Source of the DNA: Caprella mutica
Lineage: Eukaryota > Arthropoda > Malacostraca > Amphipoda > Caprellidae
Reading direction: 5' to 3'
Assembly: GCA_947561585.1 (NCBI GenBank)
Contig: CANNZV010001054.1
Coordinates: forward strand, 62,001 to 126,000
Length of the DNA: 64,000 nt
Numbering within the stretch: the first letter of the stretch is position 1; every line of letters begins with the position of its first letter. A program made the translations under genes and the position numbers. This document shows, piece by piece, positions 1 to 11,935 of this stretch. Below the pieces are notes generated by a model. That model saw only the letters and a list, made by a program, of their open reading frames with translations. It was not told where the DNA came from and made no database searches.

Positions 1-850
1 AAACCTTAAAATACAGTAATAAATTAATGGGAACTGTATAATCCGCAGTATTTAGCCTCTAAAATTCATCTGTTAGCCTAAGGTTTTTTCCAGAGTGGCT
101 ACCAGCCATGTTTCAAAGTGTGGCAGGAAAGTCGCCAGTTTAGTGAGAAAATTGATACAGGTCGCCACATTTAAGGTACTTTAAATGAGTAATTTGACTT
201 CCTAGTGACGATTTTACACTTGAAAACATCCTTATACTTTATGTCTGATGCATGTGCATCTCTTAAGACTATTTTGTGAGTGATTTACTTGTTAATAGTT
301 GTTATTTACATGTTTTTCAACTTATTTAACCCCTTAAAAGTCGCCAATATACTGGCGACTTTGTCCATACTTTAAAACATGGACTACCAGTCTGCAGAAT
401 ATGGAACATTTTTCCAAGACTCTGCGGGAGTTTTTGATGGAATTTTAGAAATTGGCTGCGGGAGATCTTGAATTAATTTCTATGTTACCATTAATTTAGA
501 TGCGGGAGATTTTGAATTAATTGATTTAATTCCTATGTTACCATTAATTTAGCTGCAGGAGATTCTGAATCTTCTGCTGAGAGTCTGAGAGTAGCTCTCT
601 CTCAAATTAAATTCTCTGCGGAGAAGAGACACATTCTGCAGACTGTCAGACTCTGCGGGAGATCTTGAATTAATTCCTATGTTACCATTAATTTAGCTGC
701 GGGAGTTTTTGAATTAATTCCTATGTTACCATTAATTTAGCTGTGGGAGATTCTGAATCTGCATCTGCTACTGAGAGTCAGAGAGTAACTGTCTCTCAAA
801 TTATAATCTCTGCGGGAGAAAAGATGCATTCTGCAGATTGACCTAACTAA
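1..850. repeat. Composite dispersed repeat
   Basis: Patchwork of interspersed repeats. Positions 1-48 recur almost exactly at 25644-25690. Positions 110-385 recur in the same orientation at about 27415-27690 and, diverged, in inverted orientation at about 25352-25590; this block ends in a palindromic motif (GTCGCC...GGCGAC). Positions 390-840 contain several copies of a unit with CTGCGGGAGATCTTGAATTA followed by CCTATGTTACCATTAATTT, also seen around 27960-28170 in both orientations. No coding potential. The class of element is not recognised. Confidence 0.7.
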
Positions 851-1670
851 AACTTAAAAACAAGAAATTGTTAAAGTTGAAACAGTAAGGTTAAAGTTAA
901 AATTAAAAACATAGCTAAGTCATTTTGGTTTCAACAAACAGCCACTTTTCTTGTACTTTTATATTTTTTTTATCTAACGCACCAGTTTGAGCTCAAATAT
1001 ATCTCTAATACCCATTAATAGTAGTAAATATTAACTTTCCAACCTATACCAAAGTTGCCAATCTACATTTTCTGTTCTAATAAATTTTTTGTCAGGAGGG
1101 GCCTTTGAGGGCAAAGGTCAAAGTCAAAGAGGGTAAGTGCCCTTTTTCGTTCAAAAAATTAAAATATTAAAATTTTGCACACCTAGAAAGATTGCCTAGC
1201 TTATTTTGAACAAAAAACGTACTAAACTTTTTGTTCTAGGTGAAGTGTACAGTGAAAACTAGTACGACTGTATAGGTTTCATTAGCGAACACAATGATTA
1301 GGTGACGAGGGTTGGGTAGTAACTAACTAACATGAATGAAAGCTATAGTGATTTTTAAGTACATGATAGTAATAGATTAGAGAAACACACACATATACTG
1401 TATCACTTACAGGCTATACAACATACATAACACTAGGTGATCTAATTATAAGAAAGTTATGACCTTTCAAAAATGGTGATTTCAAGGCATTTTGCCCTTT
1501 TTTTTTCTTTTTTCAAAAGTTCACAAGGGCATAACTTTGACCTATAGAAGCTAGAGAGCTGAGGTTCTCAAAATAGAGTTTTTTGGACACAAGCACCCTT
1601 TGTACCAACTTTAAAGCAAATCTGAGGGGGTGTGGTGTTAACCCTTGGTCCACTTGTCTTGGAATGCCCC
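851..1670. other. Intergenic, no gene seen
   Basis: AT-rich sequence without a convincing exon or RNA gene. Nothing is recognised between the composite repeat and the next element. Confidence 0.5.
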
Positions 1671-2505
1671 AAAGGCCTTTTTACATACTACGATAAAGTG
1701 GAGCATTTATCATATTGAAGATTTTGATACCATTTATTATTATGTGTACAGTGTAAACAGTTGTTCGTAATTCGTAGTGATTTATTGGAATTATATTGTG
1801 TTATTGGTGCCAGCTGGCTCAAATTTATAAAATCGTAAGGACAAATTTGAATGTGAAAACAGGGTTTCAAGAAATTGTTGCAATTTAGCTTAATGTATAA
1901 TATAATGATTACTGTTAAATTACATAAATCCTGATAAATGCAGACCAGTGAGACCACCATAATATTTTTAGCCTTTAAAGAGTAAAGGCTAAAAATATTG
2001 GAAGTAAAATCGTTGCGTGTACGGTCAGGCCAGTCTGAAAAATACAGCAGGATTTGTGGATTAATCCTGCGCCCATGTCCTATGTTACCATGTTATTTTC
2101 TGTGCCCAAACCCCAATTTCTGTAAATAATCCTGTGTCTGAGGAGACCTTCTTTTCAGACTGGCGGTCAGGTAATAAAGTAGCTATGTCCAAACTTGCCA
2201 TTTTAATGGTGAGTTGCGACAGTTATTTTGAGCCCTTCAATTGCAAATGGCGATAAATACCTATTTTTCTGAATTTTCTCCTATGCTACAATGTTATTTT
2301 GGAGAGAATTCATGATAATTTGATCATTTTGGAAAGAAATTTGGTGATTTTTGAAGAGAGCTGGAGAGACAAATGGAGAGTTTATAAGCCATACTATTTT
2401 ACTTGGGTGTACCGTGTATGGTGTAAACACTGGCTCAATCATCCGATAATTTTTATGATCTCATCATCTCTTTGTTCATTAAATGATAAATCGCTTCAAT
2501 TTATC
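1671..2505. mobile_element. TTAA-type nonautonomous element, interrupted copy
   Basis: Related to the element at 30594-31008. Shared blocks include the terminal part with CTACGATAAA, the segment near 1780-1900 (GTGATTTATTGG ... GGCTCAAATTTATAA) and a distal block near 2410-2505 (GTAAACACTGGCTCAATCAT). About 380 bases in the middle (2020-2410) are absent from the other copy and include an arm of a different foldback repeat (2170-2410), so this copy looks interrupted by a later insertion. Confidence 0.55.
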
Positions 2506-2905
2506 CAGACTGCATGAACTGGTAAAGTGTTCTCAAAAAAATCTTCTATTTTGGCTTCTGTTCTCAGAAAATACATGTAAATATAGGAGGAAATTAAGGA
2601 TTGTTCGCACAGAAAATGTTCAAAATGTCCCATATTCTGTAGACTGGCAATTTATCATAGAGAGTAAATGGGGCTTAATACCTGTATCCTAGCCACCAAG
2701 TAAAATAGTATGGTTCATGAACTCTCCATTGTCTCTCCAAAAATCACAAAATTTCTCTCCAAACTGACAAATTATCATAAATTCTCTCCAAAATAACTTT
2801 GTAGCATAGGAGAAAATTAGATATTTCTCACCAATTGCAATTGAAGGGCTAAAAATAACTTGTCACAAACTCACCATTAAATTGGCAAGCTTGGACAAGC
2901 TTTAT
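2170..2905. repeat. Foldback repeat with ~220-bp inverted arms
   Basis: Arms at about 2170-2410 and 2690-2905 are inverted copies of each other. Each holds the string GAGAGAAATTTGGTGATTTT or its complement and a segment with AGCCCTTCAATTGCAAATGG. The same arm occurs at 3313-3405 (fragment), 11165-11375 (+), 11757-11935 (-), 25215-25355 (-) and 39700-39905 (-). Two short reading frames here come from repeat sequence and are not genes. Confidence 0.7.
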
Positions 2906-4534
2906 TACCTGGCCTAGCCAACTGGTTAATTTATGCTTTAGGTCCGCTCCAGTCTGGCAGTCTGCAAAGCATGCACAATCGGTCTTCAGATGTTAAATTT
3001 TTGGGGCAATTTCTTCAAATTTTTCTAATCTCCAAAGATTGTAGCTATATGGGTATGTTTTTAGGTAGCATAATGATATTTTATAATATTGTATGTTCGG
3101 GGGTCCTGAGGGGTGTTTTTCTTCTTTTTGTCGTTTGGGCATTTCTTTATTTCCAATATTCATATTCATTATTCCCAGTATTTAAATTCTTTCTTTCACA
3201 TGGTAGCGTGGTTATTAATTAGTGCCGAGCGGCCATTTAATTACGTGGGTTACGATTCTCGCTAGAAAGAAAATCAATTTGTTTAATTCATTGTTTACGT
3301 TACTTGTCAGTAATAATCATTTTGGAGAGAAATTTGGTTATTTTTGGAGAGAGCTTCAGAGACAAATGGAGAGTTCATGAGCCATACTATTTTACTTTGC
3401 TGACTTTGCCAGACTAATATTTTCAAAGAGAGAAAAAAAAATACAGTCTGGCATATTTTTCACACTTGACACTGACAAGATTAAGAATTAAGATATTACA
3501 TTTTTAATCATTAATATAGTAAATCAATTAACAATAACTATTGTTCTATATTCTTCAGTCTGTAGACTGTATTTAGTGTACTGAACTTTTCTGACTTCTT
3601 CAAAAATCTGGAAAATATCTGGATCTATCTGCCAACATTTTTTCTTAAGGGGACTCAATGACTTTTCGGAACTTTTTTTTATTAATAATGATAGATATTT
3701 GAAACTTCATAATTTGCTGCTAACTTTTGCATGCAGCATTGTAGCGATTACTTCGATCATCGCTCAGAAATGATTGCCCAGCAACAGAAATTAATTGATC
3801 TAATTCTAAATGGTCAGCAATAATCGCTTGTTGCAAAACAAGCCCCATTGGAATAGCAAAACGTACCTTATGGCCTTAATTTGGCTAATCCTTCAACTTT
3901 TTTTTATTTCCCTTCTCTGGCTTCCCAAAATTAATGTTAATATAGAGATAAATAGCAAAAAGTCTTCTGACATTACAAGATTATGAAATATCTATTTAAG
4001 AGACTGAAAGAGTCAGCGAACAAAGATGATGAAGTTGTGAAATTTATCCTGTGACTGTTGAGGCCTTGAAATTGGCCTACTGCAATATTTAGTGACCATT
4101 TTACAATTAATTTTTATGTTTTCATGTAATTATTGGAGAGTATTTTTCATTTTTAGCAATTTTGAAGAGAAATTTAAAAATATATGGAGAGAAATTGCCC
4201 CAAAAATTAAATTATGCATGTTTGCAGACTGGATCGCAACATGTCTGCCACATTTACCATCAAATGCAATCTGGCATGTTCTTCAGACGGGGCTCTGAAA
4301 ATTAAGAATTGTTCCGACAGAAAAATGAGAAAATGTTAAAGATATTCCATTTTCTGCAGACTGGAAGGCACAAAAGGAACTCATAGAACTCACTTAGTTA
4401 CAATGGTCAGTCATTTTTTTTTCTAGCTTTTTGCCTTCTATGTTAAAAAAGGAAATTTAAATAATAACTGGTTATGTAACTAATGTATATTCTAGTTTCT
4501 TTATTAGAATTAGGTTAAAAAGTGAAAAGTCATA
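2906..4534. other. Intergenic upstream of ARFRP1
   Basis: AT-rich, with fragments of the foldback repeat (3313-3405, and a diverged one near 4130-4200). No coding exon is seen. The ARFRP1 promoter must lie in the distal part, but no TATA box or initiator can be assigned with confidence. Confidence 0.4.
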
Positions 4535-7500
4535 ATGTTCACACTATTTTATGGACTATACAAATATCTATTCAAGAAAGATGAATATTTTGTCTTAATT
4601 CTTGGTTTGGACAATGCTGGAAAAACTGTGAGTTGAATTTGTAATAATTATCTATAATATTAGCTATTTAATCTAGATGTCAATGAGTATGACTTTAGTT
4701 AGCTATAACTAATTGCTCAATATTTAATCTGTGCATTGCAATTCAGCTGTAATCATTGTAGCTCTGTTATAAATTGATGGTAATACTACAAATCAGTAAA
4801 TAGCTAATGATAATATGTTTGATTATTAACTTTGATATATCTAATAAAGAAAAGAAAAGTGAAGGATCTATCAATAAAATGCAATAATTATAGAATGCAT
4901 AATATTCCTTATAATTATAGACATGTGATTTCTTTTTAAATGAGTAATATTTAAATCATGTTTTTTATTGGCTGTGCTATCTAAATACATTAATTATAGC
5001 TATATGTAGTTATACCTTCATTATCTAACTAAACTCTAAACAACTTTGTATTACATTCATGTTGTTATTGTATAGTAAACTGTATTTATAAATCAATTGA
5101 AATATTTCTCAATATACATCTCTGAAGGAACCAATTTTTTCCAGACCTATTTAGAAGCTGCAAAGACTCAGCTAATAAGAAACTACAGAGGACTTCCAGC
5201 AAGTAAAATCACCAGCACAGTCGGACAGAATGTTGGAGCTATAGTCTACGGAGGGATAAAGTTAAATTTTTGGGATCTCGGTGGTCAAGAAGAGCTTCAA
5301 CCTCTTTGGGAAAAAGTGAGTGTGTTTCCTAGACTATAGTGATTGGTAAAATGGTTCTTTTATTTCTGTCAGGGTTGTTAGAAACCAATGTTTATTTTTT
5401 TTGAAAAAAACAAAAAACAATTTTTTATTGGTTTATTTGGTTTTTATATGGAATTATTTAAAAAAGTGCATAAAAATACTGATTAGTTCATAACTGATCA
5501 CTATACATGGTTAACAATATAAAACATCATTCATATTTTGATAAATTGTGAAGAAAAAAATTGATTTATTTGAGATAAATTGTGAAAAGATTAATTAATG
5601 CAGATGTTATAGCTAGCCTATGCAACATTTTACTACCAATTCATGAATAATTTTTAGCTGTTAGCCTACTCTAATAAGCTCATAACCATTCAAACTCAAG
5701 TTTTAAATAGCACAGCTAGATTCAAATATTTCTTGAATTCTCATATTTGCATTGGTTTACATTACAAATGTAGATGTTTAAATTAAAATATAACATATTA
5801 GCTGATGAATATTACAGTCCATGACAATATTTTGATTTTTTACTAGCTAAATCACGATGTAAAGTAGCTATCTTAATAAAATGGTAATAACACAATGTGG
5901 TGAGAAGAAAACTCTGTCCATATTTCTATTTTCCTTTGGTTTTAATGTCTTCCATGAAAAAATTACACTAGTAAGATTAACTAACTAATTATATTTTTAT
6001 ATTGCTACTCTTATATTTATATATTTAAATGCTCTAATAAAACTACTTTAAATGATATAAATATTATATTGATGATCATTGATAAATTAATAATGATTTT
6101 AGAGCTGCAAAGGGTAAAAAAAACCAAATAAACCATAAAAACCAAATAAACCATAAAAACCAAATAAACCATAAAAACCAAATAAACCATAAAAACCAAA
6201 TAAACCATAAAAACCAAATAAACCATAAAAACCAAATAAACCATAAAAACCAAATAAACCATAAAAACCAAATAAACCATGGGTCTTTTAGCTAGGTTTA
6301 AACCAAACCACCCTGAATTGGTGTATGAAATTTATTTGGAGATTTTAACCCTCTGCCCACTTAAAAGAAGCTAGCTACACAACTCTCCTTGTTCAGTTGA
6401 GATTTATATTTTTCATGCAGCTAACTCCTCATTGAATATTTTTATTTCTGCTGTTTATCATTGCCATTTCCATAATGGAAGATATGTTAATGTGAATTTA
6501 AAAATGTTTTTTCCAGTACTATGCAGAGTGCCATGCGGTAATATATGTGGTGGACTCTGCTGACAGGGAAAGAATGAATGAATCTAAAGAAGTTTTTGGT
6601 TTGTATCATTCATGATCAATTATTTTAGGGCCTTCAGTAATCTATGATAAAAGCCTTAGGTAGCTACCTATACAAACTCATTGATTTAAGTCTGGCCTTT
6701 TTTCAAATAATAACTAAGCAAAAAATTCTTTCTAAAAATAATACATATAGACTAGATCCCTATAACTGCCAATAAAGTTGCCACACATAGACACAAAAAC
6801 TTATCATTAAATTTGCTAAATTACAATTCGATTCAAATGATTTAGACTTAACAGAATATACCTTCTATCGAATAGACATCTTTCTATTTGAATGCTTCAA
6901 TCTTTTATAAACCTTGCTAAATATATAATGTATACCTAGAACAACAAACTAAAGAAGTAAAGGTGCAACACTCATATTTCCTACAGTGACAAATATCACT
7001 CTGATATCATTGCATCTCATTTCAGACCGTATGATTTGCTCTAACAATTTACAAAAGACTCCCCTGTTAATTCTGGCAAATAAACAAGACATTCCCGAGT
7101 GTATGGGAGTGAGAGAAATCAAACCTGTGTTCAATAAGAGTGCTGAACTCATCGGCAGAAGAGACTGCATGGTGATGCCAGTCTCTGCACTCACTGGGTA
7201 AGTCTCTGCAGTCACTGGGTAAGTCTCTGTACTCAAACTATGCTATGAGGAAATAATAAATAAAATTGTAAATTACTTGCAATTTAAAGGCCTGCATGGA
7301 AGAGTAGCTAATAGTTTGTACAATGATACATAATGTCCTTTTCAATTGTGAGGCAATTGTTTAATTTCAAGACAATTATAGGGAACAATAAGTTGAAACA
7401 CTTATTTCTCTCATTCTCTTCAGTTCTTTTTACTTTAACAGTAAAATGATTGTCATTGAACAGCTGTAGCTAACCTTTAACACTATCAGATTTGCAAAAT

Positions 7501-7733
7501 GGATGAATAAGTTGACTAGGGTATAAATATATAATAATTAATGATATAAAAGTTGAATAATAATTATTGTATTTTTTTCTTCCGTGTCTGAAAATGTGTA
7601 ACTGCCCGATACCTCATGACTAACCCCATCACATTTCTCCAGGGCTGGTGTTGACGAGGGAATAGAGTGGTTAGTAGACTGCATCAAAAGGAACTCCGAA
7701 ATAAGGCCTCCACACGACCCTGACGATCCCTAG
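4535..7733 (+). CDS. ARFRP1: ADP-ribosylation factor-related protein 1 (Arf-like GTPase)
   Basis: Small GTPase of the Arf/Arl family. From knowledge of the family, ARFRP1 works at the trans-Golgi, where it recruits Arl1 and golgins. Five coding exons: 4535-4627, 5145-5315, 6517-6598, 7026-7197 and 7643-7733. All have GT-AG junctions and the phases join to 202 residues, against about 201 in animal orthologues. Visible motifs: P-loop GLDNAGKT (24-31), switch II WDLGGQ (74-79), NKQD (134-137), and SALTG across the exon 4/5 junction. Residue 2 is Phe rather than Gly, so there is no myristoylation signal, as known for ARFRP1. Start chosen by alignment with the MYTLMHGFYKY-type N-terminus of insect orthologues. 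Intron 2 carries an 18-bp minisatellite. The exon 4 donor is duplicated (see findings). No frameshift or missing key residue; the gene looks functional. Confidence 0.95.
6114..6282. repeat. 18-bp minisatellite in ARFRP1 intron 2
   Basis: About 9 nearly perfect copies of an 18-bp unit (AACCAAATAAACCATAAA). The period is divisible by three and the unit has no stop on the complementary strand, which creates a false reading frame of repeated MVYLVF there. Confidence 0.95.
7181..7235 (+). repeat. 21-bp tandem duplication across the ARFRP1 exon 4 donor
   Basis: Two units at 7181-7201 and 7202-7222 plus a partial third. Each full unit ends in CACTGGGTAA and is followed by GT, so the GTAAGT donor exists twice, at 7198 and 7219. 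The units differ at one base. The first donor gives the conserved reading frame; the second would retain an in-frame TAA at 7199-7201. Confidence 0.95.
7566..7622. mobile_element. Half copy of TA-flanked MITE (family B)
   Basis: One terminal arm only (TGTCTGAAAATGTGTAACTG ... CTAACCCC), in the last ARFRP1 intron just before the exon 5 acceptor. The opposite arm is not present. Confidence 0.5.
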
Positions 7734-7752
7734 CCTCTACCTCCTCTAGTCT

Positions 7753-7979
7753 AAAGGGCCGTACACACGTAGGGTTTTTAAGTCTTTCCACCAGACTTTT
7801 TGCTGAGCTCCTCCTACTTTTTCCACGAGACTTTTGAATTATATAAAATACCAACTAAAATAAATAATATTTATATCATTTTTTCTTATATAATTCAAAA
7901 GTCTTGTGGAAAAAGTAGGAGGAGCTTAGCAAAAGTCTGGCGGTAAGACTTTAAAAACCCTACGTGTGTACGGCCCTTA
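7753..7979. mobile_element. MITE family A (TTAA-type), full copy
   Basis: Foldback element with inverted arms of about 100 bases. The outer end is AGGGCCGTACACACGTAGGG and its complement closes the element next to TTAA. The arms hold CTCCTCCTACTTTTTCCAC and a loop with ATACCAACTAAAATAAATAA. Other copies: 33118-33336, 42881-43157 and 63584-63750. It lies 20 bases after the ARFRP1 stop codon, so it probably forms part of that 3'UTR. Confidence 0.85.
7859..7864 (+). terminator. Candidate ARFRP1 poly(A) signal inside MITE A
   Basis: First AATAAA downstream of the ARFRP1 stop (126 bases), located in the loop of the MITE. Whether it is used cannot be seen. Confidence 0.35.
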
Positions 7980-8854
7980 ACAATATATTTTTATACTTAA
8001 CATTCACATGATGTTAGCTTTCTTATGTGGTATTAAAAGCTAGAAATTTTGATATTATTAAATTCAGTTTATCTTATATTTTGTGTCTAGTGTGTTATAT
8101 CATTTTGTTTAATTCACTGTGTTGATGCTTACAATTATATTCTCTTTTAATTATTAATCCACATATCAGTTTTTTTTTTCACATTATTACATAAGATAAT
8201 CATGGAGACAAATTTTTAATAAATAAGAAATTCAGCATTAAATTGTAGCTATTATCTTTTGTATTTAATTTAATAACATAAAGTTGTAGCTATCCAACTT
8301 TTTTCTTTATGATAGCTAAGCATGATAATCAAATCAGCTTATTGATTTAAAATGTTTTTACTATTAGTTGGTATGAAGTTCATTAATTTTATTCTTGTAT
8401 GAATACATCGTTCAGAAGAATATGGCCCTATTCTCTTAAATGATTTCTTCCATTGATAATAAAAGAATGTATTTGTTTCGTAGAATTAAGAATACAATTT
8501 TTATGTATCTAGCAAAGACTTCCCTTGGAATTTTATATTGTGCCCATTTTAGTGAATTGTTTTCTTCTCACTAAAAGAAGTCAATTTCATGTTAAGTGAT
8601 TTTATAAGTTGCCTCTTTGTAAGAAATATTTCCACATTAAAATTAATTTTCTATGTTGACATATGAACAAACGTCTTGGTTGTCTCTTTCTGCATAATTG
8701 TTTTTGTTTTATTGAGGTAATGATAATTCAAAGATTGTGTGTTTATTTATTTTTTAACTTTTATATTTATAAACTACCCAATACATTTATTTCACGTGAC
8801 ATGCACTAAAGTCTTCTTTTACCTATTTTATTTTCCTCCCGCATAAAAGTGGGG
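7980..8854. other. Intergenic, no gene seen
   Basis: Very AT-rich; no exon, RNA gene or repeat family recognised. Confidence 0.5.
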
Positions 8855-8865
8855 GGATGACAGTG

Positions 8866-9008
8866 TGAAGGTGGAGGGGGGATGAGGGAGTGGAAGTTAG
8901 AGGGGGGATGAGGGAGTGGAAGTTAGAGGGGGGTTGAGGGAGTGGAAGTTAGAGGGGGGTTGAGGGAGTGGAAGTTAGAGGGGGGTTGAGGGAGTGGTAG
9001 TTAGAGGG
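8866..9008. repeat. 26-bp G-rich minisatellite
   Basis: About five copies of a 26-bp unit made of a run of six G, then ATGAGGGAGTGGAAGTTAGA (TTGAGGG in later copies). The G-run in each unit makes the + strand a possible G-quadruplex former. Confidence 0.9.
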
Positions 9009-9077
9009 TTTTTTTCCCTGCTCATTGAATTATTTTTAATGATAATCACAGTAATTAAAAGTGAGCCACTTAACTTT

Positions 9078-9165
9078 CTGCCTGCTTTTTCGACTCCTTT
9101 GTATTTACTTTTTACGTTGACAATATGGCCTTTGGTTCCGAAGCAGACGTTAAACTCCTTACGAA
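9078..9165. repeat. SINE-like dispersed repeat fragment
   Basis: Positions 9123-9155 (33 bases, containing TTTGGTTCCGAAGCAGACGT) are identical to 56211-56243. Related, more diverged copies in the opposite orientation lie near 54355-54560 and 32950-33118. Class unknown. Confidence 0.6.
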
Positions 9166-11164
9166 TTAGTTAATTATAGTGAGTCAGGTTTGAATGCTAA
9201 TAAATTTATTTGCTTAATTAGTTGATATGGAAAATAGACTGAAATGCAGTTTAAATTTTATTTATCATTGTTTTACTCTCTTAAGTCTTTTACGGGAAAT
9301 CTTTTCCTAACCGCCGAATGACCTCTTGCGATATTTATATCAAACTAATCTGTTCTAACTTAACTTACCACTACACTTGGTTTCGTCTATGATACTACTA
9401 AGATCTATGATTCTAAACGCATATTGTCACAACCGTACTTATAACATGTATATAAGTTTCAAATTTCAATATATTTTTGACGGTGTAAAGACACCCAATC
9501 TGTTGTTATACGGATTAGCGATACACGTACGGAAGATGATATTGCTACATTAAATTTGGTTAATTGATAAATCATACCTACTTTAATGAATTTAAAGAAG
9601 TGGTACCTTGGCTAACTAGTTAGGATTTAAAAACAAATAGTATATATGCATGAACTAGATATACTTCGTTTTTGTAGTAGTAATTTTAGTAATACCTAAT
9701 AGGTATAATTATGTTTTTTTTAACTTTCTTACAAAATAATCGCGAGTGAATTTATTATTACCATTCTTATTATACATACAATGATATACCAAATCACTAA
9801 ATTAAACGGGAACAATGAGAACCTTCAATTTCTTTAAATTATCATTTAGTTCATAGTTACATTTGTTTTCAATATTAATAGTCCCCAAATTAACATAAGA
9901 AAATAAGTGCCTCAAATTTCGTCCTTATCTAAATATGACTGGAAGTTGAATTACCTATAAATAATTTTTATTGATTGTATTTAATTGTATAAAATATATA
10001 TCTGAAATTACCAACATATTCATTAAACGCAGTTTGATTATATATAATGGTTACCTAAATCCATGACAATATTATTATAATTCCTCCAACGCTTTGAAGA
10101 AATTTTCTTGTTTATATGGCAACATCGTTTAGAACCAGCAGCCTTACCTTACCATTGTTATTGTTTCGGTGATAGTGTCAAATAGACTTTTAAAGTGAGT
10201 GTTTTTGTCAATAGGAAATTTCTATATTTTATTTTGAAAAGTTCTTGTTTGTGAGAAAGAAATTGTCAAAAATCATTGATTATTGATGGATAGCTTATTT
10301 AAATTACCATGAGTGTTAATTCTGAGATCGTAAAGTGACTTCAGGATAATGGATATGAATTTTCTCGTGTCCCATGTTAATTTCTTTCAAAATTCAAAAG
10401 ATACCTATCTATCTTTAAGTAAAAAGTCGATTGCTTGTATAATCATCAATTATATTAGGAAAAATAATTAAGCCACTATGCCACATAACATTTTCCTAAT
10501 TTATCCACCGAAAATTGATTTACCTACCTAACTTATCTAAGTAACCTAATTACCTACCTAACATTACATCCGTAATATAAACATGGGAATAGCTAATTGC
10601 TGAAATTCTACCAACATTGCATGATTGCTTGAGTACTAGTTTCAAAGGGTGTAGAATTCCTCTGATAAGTCGGTGGAACTTAACATGAAATTCAGTCTGG
10701 CCTGTGCAATATTGCATAGACTCTGACTCTCCATGTCAGTGATGTCACACTCGCTGAATATCTTTGGTGACATTTTTTGAGGAATTTGGAAAATATATCT
10801 TTACGTTTACGAGATCTTGGGAGACAATTTCCTAATTAATTCCTCTGTTTACATGTCCTAATTACTATTGAAGATATTTTGGATACAGATTTGAATATCG
10901 CGACAAATTGTCCTCTAATCATATTCTTATTTCTTGGACAGATTTGACACACTTTGCAGACTGGCACTGCCAGTCTGGCCTATGACTAGACTACCTACCA
11001 GGCTACCTTTGGCTACTCTTCAAGTTGGCTATTTATTCCCATGTTATTGATGTTAATGTTATTGTTTCAGAGTATATTGGTTAAAAGTTAAAACCATTTA
11101 TAGTCGAGTTGCTTTTCTAATGGTCAAAACTCAGTTACTCGGATACATACCAGATAAAGAAGGT
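9166..11164. other. Intergenic, no gene seen
   Basis: AT-rich. Positions 9370-9445 resemble one arm of the hAT-like MITE at 43728-43904 (CGTCTATGAT ... ATTGTCACAACC). Several CAGTCTGG-type repeat scraps occur around 10690-10990. The RPL28 promoter and 5'UTR exon probably lie between here and 13.8 kb, but I cannot place them. Confidence 0.4.
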
Positions 11165-11935
11165 TGTCCATAATTGCCATTTCAATAGCGAGTTTGTGAC
11201 ATTTATTTTGAGCCCTTTTAAGTTATAAATGGTGAGAAATATCTATTTTTCAACTATGCTACAATGTTATTTTGAAGAAAATTGATGATAATTTGATTAT
11301 TTTGGAGAGAAATTTGGTGAATTTTGGAGAGAGCTAGAGAGTGTGTGAGCGGCGAGCCATACTATTGAACTATATTACTATTGTACTTGATATGCATGTC
11401 ATTTGATTTAATTCCTTATGTAATTATGTTCGGCCCAGGCCCCAGACTGTATTTCATGGTAAATTCCAACTACATGTCTGTGGAATCGGCATTGAAAGTA
11501 ATATTCTGGCTTAAGCTAATGGATATTTAGCTATTTATTCCTATGTTACCATTAATTTTTGGTGGAAAAATAGGTTAAATGTTGGTGGATCAGCCAAATT
11601 ACTGGAAATTTATGATGGATTTTTTTTAGCTTTTTCAAAAAGTCAGTGGAATTTTGTGCACAAAATACAGACTGGTATGTTCCCAATCCCATGTTAATTT
11701 CGGCTTCAAATCTTGACCTGGCTTGGCTCATCATTCATGATTCTTGGGAAATGTTAGCTCCCAAGTAGAATAGTATGGCTCATAAACTCTCCATTTGTCT
11801 CTCCAGCTCTCTCAATAATGATCAAATTATCATAAATTCTCTCCAAAATAACATTGTAGGATAGGGGAAAATAGATATTTCTTGCCATTTGCAATTGAAG
11901 GGCTCAAAATAACTTTATTATCAGGGTTAGCTCAA
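11165..11935. repeat. Second copy of the GAGAGAAATTTGG foldback repeat
   Basis: Inverted arms at 11165-11375 and 11757-11935 enclose about 380 bases. It has the same arm sequence as 2170-2905 but a different interior, so arms and interior evolve separately or the interior is an insertion. Confidence 0.65.

Noticed and set aside
2299..2692. Two short plus-strand frames
   Set aside because: Contained in the foldback repeat and TTAA-type element sequences that recur elsewhere in the window.
6017..6280. MVYLVF repeat protein on the minus strand
   Set aside because: Translation of an 18-bp minisatellite inside an ARFRP1 intron.
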